Origin: Gammaproteobacteria bacterium
GTDB lineage: Bacteria > Pseudomonadota > Gammaproteobacteria > Enterobacterales > Kangiellaceae
NCBI GenBank assembly: GCA_013372875.1
Contig: JABXIW010000074.1
Span: forward strand, 1 to 6,901
Length of the DNA stretch: 6,901 nucleotides
Direction: 5' to 3'
The translations under genes were made by a program, and so were the position numbers. The notes beneath the pieces are model-generated. The model saw only the letters and a list, made by a program, of their open reading frames with translations, was not told where the DNA came from and searched no databases. Positions 1-4,593 of this stretch are shown one piece after another (the first letter of the stretch is position 1; the number at the start of each line of letters is the position of its first letter).

Positions 1-423
1 CGTGAAACCCTGCAACTCCCAAAACCTTCGCTCGCAATGTGGGTAGAACGATTGTCAAATATGCCCGCTGGCGTTTACAGCTACGTCGCTGAAATCGATG
101 GTAAAGTAGTGGGTAACATTGGCTTTCATCACTCGCAGCGTCCAAGAACGGCGCACACGGCCGCGTTTGGCATTGGCGTTCACGACCAGTTTCACGGTCT
201 AGGCGTGGGAAGCAAGTTGATTGAAACCATCACCGAGTTGGCGGATAACTGGTTGAATGTAAGACGCATTCAGTTAGAAGTGAATGCCGACAACGAGGCC
301 GCGATTGGCCTGTACAAAAAGCATGGTTTTGAAATTGAAGGAGAGGCGATTGATGCCTCATTCCGAGATGGCGAGTTCATCAATACCTATTACATGGCAC
401 GTATCAGACCAAGTAAAAAATAA
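1..423 (+). CDS. GNAT-family N-acetyltransferase, YhhY/AaaT-like (5' partial)
   Basis: The reading frame is open from base 1, so the start lies to the left of the window; 140 C-terminal residues are visible and end at TAA 421-423. The ATG at 37 is an internal Met and not the start. Visible residues 65-70 (HGLGVG) are the acetyl-CoA pyrophosphate-binding loop of GNAT enzymes. They are followed by a helix and a strand, and then by the closing NADNEAAIGLYKKHGFEIEGE block at about residues 95-115, typical of the fold. The order of conserved pieces (LQLPKPS, MWVERL, QRPR, DNWL, YKKHGFEIEG, YYMAR) matches my memory of E. coli YhhY (AaaT, about 162 residues), an amino-acid N-acetyltransferase reported to act on Met and Phe. 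About 20 residues are probably missing. Family assignment is secure; the substrate is inferred from resemblance only. The gene converges on the minus-strand kinase gene and shares its terminator. Confidence 0.9.
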   Translation, partial: RETLQLPKPSLAMWVERLSNMPAGVYSYVAEIDGKVVGNIGFHHSQRPRTAHTAAFGIGVHDQFHGLGVGSKLIETITELADNWLNVRRIQLEVNADNEAAIGLYKKHGFEIEGEAIDASFRDGEFINTYYMARIRPSKK

Positions 424-459
424 AGAAAAGCCTCCTACTAGTTGGAGGCTTTTCTTTTT
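424..459. terminator. Bidirectional Rho-independent terminator
   Basis: A perfect 12-bp stem (AGAAAAGCCTCC at 424-435, its complement at 444-455) encloses an 8-nt loop. On the plus strand it is followed by TTTT (456-459). Read on the minus strand, the A-rich stretch at 414-423 supplies a U-rich tail. It starts directly after the acetyltransferase stop codon (421-423) and lies about 15 nt past the kinase stop (470-472), so it fits as the shared end of both convergent genes. Confidence 0.9.
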
Positions 460-469
460 AAACTTCGAC

Positions 470-1444
470 TCACTTTCGTAAGTAAGCCAACGCTCTGCGA
501 GTCAATGCTTCTGTGTAGGGATTGATCTTCCAGTGGTCAGGACTCCAACCTTTCACAAAGCGCTGAAAGTCAGCCCACGCAACCGCAAACAAAGGACGCC
601 ATTCACGCTCGACTTCATCGGGGTCGAGATTCGGCTGATAAACCATTAACGCCTGTTGCAACTGAGCGAAATACGTATCCAAGACCCAAACTTCCATCTC
701 TGCACAACGTTCTGGCTTGACGGCGCTACTCATAAACAGTGCCACATCTTTCATCGCACAGCCATGTCCGACGTATTGAAAGTCGACCGCAGCAACGCTC
801 AATTCATCTTGCTCAAAACAGAAGTTCGCCAATTTGGCATCACCGTGTACAAGCGTCTTGAACTTGGCTTGCGAAAGCGTTTGATCAATCAATTGAGCGG
901 CATTTTTTAGCTCACTATCTTGCAATGCCTCAAGCTCATCGGGTCTGGTTGCCAAGTGCCAATACGTGCCGGTATGCCACAGCTTATCCGAGCAAACACC
1001 GATGTAGCGCGCATGAAAATTCGCTAACCAAGCAAGGCAGGCTCGTAGATGTTCTAGCTTTGCATCGGTGATGATTTTTGGAAAACCCGCCTCGGCGAGA
1101 TCTTCCATCACAATGAGCCATTCATTCTCCGACTGAAACGTTTTTAAGCCTTGTGGTACTCGACAGTGCGAGTCCATGACTCCGGAAAAATGCGCGTACC
1201 AACTGACTTCAACCTGATAAGAGTGCAGCTTTCTTTGGTGAGAACGGTCTGTATTCCAGCCTCTAGGGTGTTCAGAAGGTTTAGGCAATTTGACGTGTTT
1301 TACAATGACAGAACGTTTAGCGAATATCAGCCGAACCAATTCTCCGTAACCGCCCCAAAGTGACTGGATTACTTCACTCGACAGTAATGCACCGAGATCA
1401 AGATCCTGGCTGATATTTTGATACAAAAGGTGGTGGTCATTCAT
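470..1444 (-). CDS. APH/choline-kinase-like phosphotransferase
   Basis: A 324-residue cytoplasmic protein of the aminoglycoside phosphotransferase/choline kinase/EcKinase-like fold. Visible landmarks (numbered from the ATG at 1444): a glycine-rich GGYGE loop near 31-35, a VIVKHVK strand whose Lys49 could be the ATP-binding lysine, a hinge-like VMEDL at 112-116, the catalytic HGDAKLAN motif at 200-207 (Asp202, Asn207), and DFQYVGHG from 221, with Asp221 the metal-binding aspartate. All core catalytic residues appear intact, so it should be an active ATP-dependent kinase of a small hydroxylated molecule; the substrate is unknown. The frame extends 8 codons upstream to a TTG at 1468, but the ATG at 1444 is preferred because it sits 2 nt after the stop of the upstream GNAT gene (TGAGTATG). 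There is no strong Shine-Dalgarno, so translation is probably coupled to that gene. It is not evidence of antibiotic resistance: this fold covers many metabolic kinases. Confidence 0.85.
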   Translation of the reverse strand: MNDHHLLYQNISQDLDLGALLSSEVIQSLWGGYGELVRLIFAKRSVIVKHVKLPKPSEHPRGWNTDRSHQRKLHSYQVEVSWYAHFSGVMDSHCRVPQGLKTFQSENEWLIVMEDLAEAGFPKIITDAKLEHLRACLAWLANFHARYIGVCSDKLWHTGTYWHLATRPDELEALQDSELKNAAQLIDQTLSQAKFKTLVHGDAKLANFCFEQDELSVAAVDFQYVGHGCAMKDVALFMSSAVKPERCAEMEVWVLDTYFAQLQQALMVYQPNLDPDEVEREWRPLFAVAWADFQRFVKGWSPDHWKINPYTEALTRRALAYLRK

Positions 1445-1446
1445 AC

Positions 1447-1722
1447 TCAAGCAAGAAGATGCGACCAAGCTTGGTTACGGTTGATGTAATGCGTCACATA
1501 CGGGCAAACCGGTTCGATTTTATAACCCAGAGCTTCAATTTCTGGGAGTACCGCTTCCATCATTACTTTGCCATAACCTTTGCCTCGCAGCTCTTCTGGT
1601 ACGACCGTCGATGTTATGTGCATCACATCATTTTTCAACTCGTAGACCACTTTTGCTTTGAAGTCTTGCTCTAAATCAACCCAAAAGAGGCCACTTTCAG
1701 TGTCGTGAATCACTTTATGCAT
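1447..1722 (-). CDS. Small single-domain GNAT-like N-acetyltransferase (YjdJ/COG2388 type)
   Basis: A 91-residue protein consisting only of a minimal GNAT core. RGKGYG at residues 46-51 is the acetyl-CoA-binding loop. VVPEELRG just before it and EPVCPYVTHYI (70-80) after it are typical of the short YjdJ-like family (Pfam Acetyltransf_CG/GNAT_like; human NATD1 is a relative). Family members are about 90-100 residues, so this is full length. Proteins of this class bind acetyl-CoA, but their physiological substrates are largely undefined. The ATG at 1720-1722 is preceded by a purine-rich GAGAAGAAG, a reasonable ribosome-binding site. It is the first gene of a two-gene unit: its TGA (1447-1449) is 2 nt before the ATG of the phosphotransferase. 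No convincing sigma70 promoter is visible immediately upstream; a weak TTGCGT/TGATAT pair at 18-bp spacing is the best candidate. Confidence 0.88.
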   Translation of the reverse strand: MHKVIHDTESGLFWVDLEQDFKAKVVYELKNDVMHITSTVVPEELRGKGYGKVMMEAVLPEIEALGYKIEPVCPYVTHYINRNQAWSHLLA

Positions 1723-1752
1723 ATCTTCTTCTCTAATTTTGTTACGGATTTA

Positions 1753-1781
1753 TTGAATCAAACTATATCACTGAATAAAAT
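1753..1781 (+). promoter_or_regulatory. Probable sigma70 promoter of plzD
   Basis: TTGAAT (1753-1758) and TAAAAT (1776-1781) are separated by exactly 17 bp and match the -35 and -10 consensus at 4/6 and 5/6. Predicted transcription start is near 1788, giving a leader of about 75 nt before the ATG at 1864. The element lies in the divergent region and overlaps the 5' flank of the oppositely oriented GNAT transcript. Identified by eye only. Confidence 0.55.
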
Positions 1782-1783
1782 CA

Positions 1784-1825
1784 TTACCACGCAAAGACAC
1801 CCAGTCGTTTAGTGCTAAATTTCAT
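1784..1825 (-). CDS. Candidate 13-codon mini-ORF / leader peptide
   Basis: On the minus strand an ATG at 1823-1825 opens MKFSTKRLGVFAW and ends at TAA 1784-1786. It is preceded by a strong Shine-Dalgarno (AGAAGAGGTGA, with GAGG 8 nt before the ATG), better than those of the annotated genes flanking this intergenic region. The stop is 61 nt upstream of the small GNAT gene, so it could be a leader peptide for that transcript or a free-standing microprotein. I do not recognise the peptide. The ORF is short enough to occur by chance, and no promoter is evident upstream of it, so the call is tentative and rests on the SD quality. Confidence 0.3.
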   Translation of the reverse strand: MKFSTKRLGVFAW

Positions 1826-1863
1826 AGCAGTCACCTCTTCTCAAATCAGGTACGACAATAAGA

Positions 1864-2607
1864 ATGAGAAATATGATAACCAGTGCCAGAGACGGCAATC
1901 TACCTCTGCAGAGTAAGAGAGCACCAGAACGTCAGGCCACCACATTAAACAGCACCGATGCAATGGCGATGGTTGAGCATGGTAGTGAAGTCACTCTCAA
2001 TGTGACCACGCCTGTTGGAACGAAGTTCATCACCACCAGTACGTTTGTCGGCTGCCACTCTAACAATACGGCATTGATCGAAGTTCCGAATATTTCCGAT
2101 GAAGATTTGAAATTCTATTTTCAAGAAGGCTTTTGGATTAACGTAAAAGCGTATTCTCATCGTGGCGAAGGCGCAGTCATCCCTTTTAGGGCTCAGCTTC
2201 AACATCGCTTGGGCGACCCTTATCCCATTTTAGTGCTTAGCCTTCCCAATACAATGCAGGTATTCCAACTTCGTAAAGAAGTGCGTTATGAGGTGAATTT
2301 GAAAGCGCGAGTCCGCTTGGATGAATATCGAAGTGAGTGTGAGATAAGAGACCTGTCTCGCAGCGGCTGTCGTTTTGTAACATCGCCAATGAGCCGACCT
2401 TTACAAGTTGGCGACCGTATCACTCTAGACCTCACCATGCCGAGTGATGGTCGCATGTTAGCGCCACTGAATGGTCGTATTTGTAACCTGCAAAAATCGA
2501 CTCACTATGCCCGCTACGGAATGGAGTTTGATGAGGTAGGCAAGACTAACGCCAAGAGCCTGCTGAGCCATCTCAAATTCGACGGCACCAAGCTGAAGTT
2601 GAAGTAA
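1864..2607 (+). CDS. plzD: PilZ-domain c-di-GMP receptor, PlzD-like (YcgR-type, two domains)
   Basis: A 247-residue cytoplasmic protein with an N-terminal YcgR/PilZN-type beta-barrel domain (about 35-130) and a C-terminal PilZ domain (about 132-245). The two halves of the c-di-GMP site are intact: RKEVR at 137-141 (the RxxxR linker motif) and DLSRSG at 163-168 (the D/NxSxxG motif). The sequence, including DAMAMVEH, TPVGTKF, FQEGFW, PNTMQV and GTKL near the C-terminus, closely follows my memory of V. cholerae VCA0042/PlzD, whose crystal structure showed c-di-GMP binding at the domain interface. That protein also has 247 residues, which supports the ATG at 1864. The RBS there is poor (AGG 13 nt upstream), and the ATG at 1873 remains possible. 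YcgR-type proteins couple c-di-GMP to motility; in V. cholerae PlzD has been linked to motility and virulence. It has its own promoter and converges on the MCP gene. Confidence 0.92.
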   Translation: MRNMITSARDGNLPLQSKRAPERQATTLNSTDAMAMVEHGSEVTLNVTTPVGTKFITTSTFVGCHSNNTALIEVPNISDEDLKFYFQEGFWINVKAYSHRGEGAVIPFRAQLQHRLGDPYPILVLSLPNTMQVFQLRKEVRYEVNLKARVRLDEYRSECEIRDLSRSGCRFVTSPMSRPLQVGDRITLDLTMPSDGRMLAPLNGRICNLQKSTHYARYGMEFDEVGKTNAKSLLSHLKFDGTKLKLK

Positions 2608-2670
2608 ATTCGAACGACCTAGAGCGATGAAATTGCTAGAGCACGTATTCGTTCTTGAAAAACGAGCATT

Positions 2671-2696
2671 AAAAAGGCACCCGAGGGTGCCTTTTT
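2671..2696. terminator. Bidirectional Rho-independent terminator between plzD and the MCP gene
   Basis: The stem AAAAAGGCACC (2671-2681) pairs with its complement (2686-2696) around a tight CGAG loop. A GC core of six pairs is flanked by five A:T pairs, so the transcript in either direction ends in a U5 tract. It lies 63 nt after the plzD stop and 34 nt after the MCP stop, positioned to serve both. Confidence 0.9.
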
Positions 2697-2730
2697 GCTG
2701 AGACCATATTTAAAAACGTAAAGCAAAAGC

Positions 2731-4359
2731 TTACAGCTTAAAGAAGCTCAACTGTTCTTTTTGCTTTTCAGCCAGTAGTGATAGCTCGCTACTTGCGCTT
2801 GCGCTTTGGCTGATGCCCGCTACATTTTGATTCACAAGTTCAGACATGTTAACCACGTTGCGGTTGATGTCTTGAGTGACTTGAGATTGCTCTTCCGCAG
2901 CTGTCGCTACTTGCGTGTTTGAATCGTTGATGTTCGCAACAGATTCTGTAATACCGATCAACGCATCGTTCGCTTGCTGAGTCAGCTCGTTGTTACGAGT
3001 TAACATTTCTAGGCTAACTTGCATGCTGTCGTTAGCAAGGCCAGATTGCGCTTGTAGCTCTTCAATGATTGTTGAGATTTCTTGCGTTGAATCTTGAGTA
3101 CGTGCCGCTAGCATACGAACTTCATCCGCTACAACCGCAAAACCACGACCAGATTCACCAGCACGTGCTGCTTCAATCGCTGCGTTCAACGCCAACAAGT
3201 TCGTTTGTTCAGATACACCGCGAATCACTTCAATAACATCGTTGATCTGTACTGATTGCTCTTTTAGACGCAGTACAACTTGCGCGGCATCGTTCAATGC
3301 TTGAGACATTTGCGCACTTGCGTCTGCACTTTCTTGGAAGATAGCCAAACCAGATTGCGCTAGACCGTCCGCTTCGCGTGCTGTTGCATCAGCAGAGGTC
3401 GCATTGTCACTTACGTTGTTTGCAGTGCTTGCTAGCTCATTTACCGCAGAAGCAACTTGTTCGATTTCTGCCAATTCTTGTTGAGCGTTCGCTTCTGCTT
3501 GCGTCATTACTGCAGCAAGTTCTGTCGATGCAGACGCCACTTCTTCACTGATTCGAGTTAACTGATCAACGATGCTGTAAAGTTGAGACGCGGTTTGGTT
3601 AACGTCTTTGCTTAGCTGAGCAATCTCGTTGTCGCCTTCGACATCCGCACGAACAGAAAGGTTACCAGCCGCCAGTTCACGCATCACACGTTGCAGCTTT
3701 TGGATTGGTGTAACAATCATGCCAGATAGGAACCATGCGCCAATAAGCGAGAACACAAACACAGCAAGAACCGTCAGCATAGCATTGGTTTGAACACGCT
3801 CGTTTTGTGCGTTACTTTTTGCTGTTGATTCAACCGCTTGATCGTTCACGTGTTTAGACAAAGTGTTGATGCCTTGCACCATTTCATTACCAACACGGCG
3901 GTACTCAGAAATAAATGCACGGTATTCGTTGTCTGATTTCAGACCTTGATCGTATTGGTTGAAAAACGCTACAGAGCGCTGTGAGTACTGCACATACGCT
4001 TCAATCGCTTTACGCACTTCAATCGCATCTTCACGAAACAGGTTGCGCGCTTCGATCGCACTTAGATCCGCTTCAACTTGTTTCAAGCCTGCTTTTAGCT
4101 CATTTAAGAAAGTTTCACGACGAGAAGCATCGTAAATTGCGTAAACCGCGCTGATGCGCAATGGGTAAATTTGATCGTCGATACGCGCCAAAGTGTCTTT
4201 ATGGAAAACCAAAGACTCTTGGTTAGAAGCAATAACGTCTTGCTCCGCTTGAAGATTGTTTTTAGTAATCCACAGAGCAATAAACAAAACAATAGCGGTA
4301 AATAATACCGGAACCAAAATTTGGGTTCGTACTGACAAGTTTTTCAGTGATAGCTGCAT
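2731..4359 (-). CDS. Methyl-accepting chemotaxis protein
   Basis: A 542-residue inner-membrane chemoreceptor. Order: a short cytoplasmic N-terminus; TM1 at about 14-32; a periplasmic sensor of about 160 residues (33-192), all helical in character and consistent with a four-helix-bundle (4HB_MCP/TarH-like) domain; TM2 at about 193-216; a HAMP domain at about 214-266 ([21 protein letters not shown]); then a long coiled-coil signalling domain. The CheA/CheW-binding hairpin tip is intact ([20 protein letters not shown], 383-402), followed by [17 protein letters not shown]-terminal CheR-tethering pentapeptide (NWETF type) is absent, since the protein ends LSFFKL; this is common in Vibrio receptors. 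The ligand cannot be predicted. The ATG is supported by GAGGT on the minus strand (GAGG at 4367-4370, 7 nt spacing) and by a sigma70 promoter at 4440-4468. It is transcribed in the same direction as the Lon-like gene but from its own promoter. Confidence 0.96.
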   Translation of the reverse strand: MQLSLKNLSVRTQILVPVLFTAIVLFIALWITKNNLQAEQDVIASNQESLVFHKDTLARIDDQIYPLRISAVYAIYDASRRETFLNELKAGLKQVEADLSAIEARNLFREDAIEVRKAIEAYVQYSQRSVAFFNQYDQGLKSDNEYRAFISEYRRVGNEMVQGINTLSKHVNDQAVESTAKSNAQNERVQTNAMLTVLAVFVFSLIGAWFLSGMIVTPIQKLQRVMRELAAGNLSVRADVEGDNEIAQLSKDVNQTASQLYSIVDQLTRISEEVASASTELAAVMTQAEANAQQELAEIEQVASAVNELASTANNVSDNATSADATAREADGLAQSGLAIFQESADASAQMSQALNDAAQVVLRLKEQSVQINDVIEVIRGVSEQTNLLALNAAIEAARAGESGRGFAVVADEVRMLAARTQDSTQEISTIIEELQAQSGLANDSMQVSLEMLTRNNELTQQANDALIGITESVANINDSNTQVATAAEEQSQVTQDINRNVVNMSELVNQNVAGISQSASASSELSLLAEKQKEQLSFFKL

Positions 4360-4439
4360 GACTGGACCTCAGTTATATGCGTGATGCCTACTTGCTTCCA
4401 TGCGACGGGATTGTTCCCGGACGAATAAACAAGTGGCGA

Positions 4440-4468
4440 ATATTAGAGGTCGATCACACTTTTGTCTA
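4440..4468 (-). promoter_or_regulatory. Probable sigma70 promoter of the MCP gene
   Basis: On the minus strand TAGACA (4463-4468) matches the -35 consensus at 5/6 and TAATAT (4440-4445) matches the -10 at 4/6, with exactly 17 bp between them. Transcription would begin near 4433, leaving a leader of about 74 nt ahead of the ATG at 4359. No flagellar sigma28 motif (TAAAG/GCCGATAA) is seen, so the receptor looks expressed from a housekeeping-type promoter. Confidence 0.5.
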
Positions 4469-4479
4469 GTACAAAAAGT
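4458..4479. repeat. Imperfect inverted repeat over the MCP -35 element
   Basis: The arms ACTTTTGT (4458-4465) and ACAAAAAGT (4471-4479) are complementary apart from one extra A:T position, around a short CTAGT centre. The repeat covers the proposed -35 hexamer (4463-4468), where a repressor or activator would be expected to bind. No regulator is identified, and A/T-rich repeats of this size can arise by chance. Confidence 0.4.
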
Positions 4480-4500
4480 CCCCATTTTCAATCTGTTATT

Positions 4501-4534
4501 GACAATATCCCGACACTAGTGTCGGAATATTGTC
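4501..4534. repeat. 34-bp near-perfect palindrome between the Lon-like and MCP genes
   Basis: Two 17-bp arms (beginning GACAATAT and ending ATATTGTC) meet at a central ACTAGT with no spacer. The only break is the pair 4509 C/4526 A. On a minus-strand transcript this pair becomes U and G, a permitted wobble, so RNA read from the Lon-like gene could fold into an uninterrupted hairpin, whereas the plus-strand RNA has a C/A mismatch. It lies 60-93 nt past the protease stop and upstream of the MCP promoter. No U-run follows it in either direction, so it is not a standard intrinsic terminator. It could be a 3'-end processing or stability hairpin of the protease mRNA, or an operator for a dimeric regulator. 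Confidence 0.8.
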
Positions 4535-4545
4535 GTTATTACAGG

Positions 4546-4562
4546 TTGTGATTAATTGTGAT
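4546..4562. repeat. Tandem TTGTGAT repeat, 10-bp phase
   Basis: TTGTGAT occurs at 4546-4552 and again at 4556-4562, one helical turn apart, with an opposing TTCACA at 4571-4576. It lies in the 3' flank of the protease gene. The spacing would place both copies on one face of the helix, but no binding protein is indicated. Confidence 0.4.
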
Positions 4563-4593
4563 GATATTTATTCACATCCAGAGCGAATATCGC

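Noticed and set aside
656..1363. Plus-strand open frames of 84 and 70 codons opposite the kinase gene
   Set aside because: They are shadows of the kinase reading frame, with no domain and no upstream SD.
1445..1468. TTG at 1468 as the kinase start, adding eight residues
   Set aside because: There is no Shine-Dalgarno before it. The ATG at 1444 lies 2 nt after the upstream stop codon, a standard coupled arrangement, and the extra residues overlap the GNAT coding sequence.
2619..2642. CTAGAGC direct repeat (2619-2625 and 2636-2642) after plzD as an insertion footprint
   Set aside because: Seven-base repeats 10 bp apart are short, and no element or remnant lies between them; chance is likely.
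4404..4421. Short hairpin (CGGGA/TCCCG) in the MCP leader as a possible riboswitch or CsrA site
   Set aside because: It has only five base pairs, no conserved aptamer features and no GGA in the loop, so it is too weak to call.
4556..4576. CRP-like site TGTGA...TCACA
   Set aside because: The half-sites are 10 bp apart instead of the required 6, and the position is in the 3' flank of the protease gene, not near a promoter.
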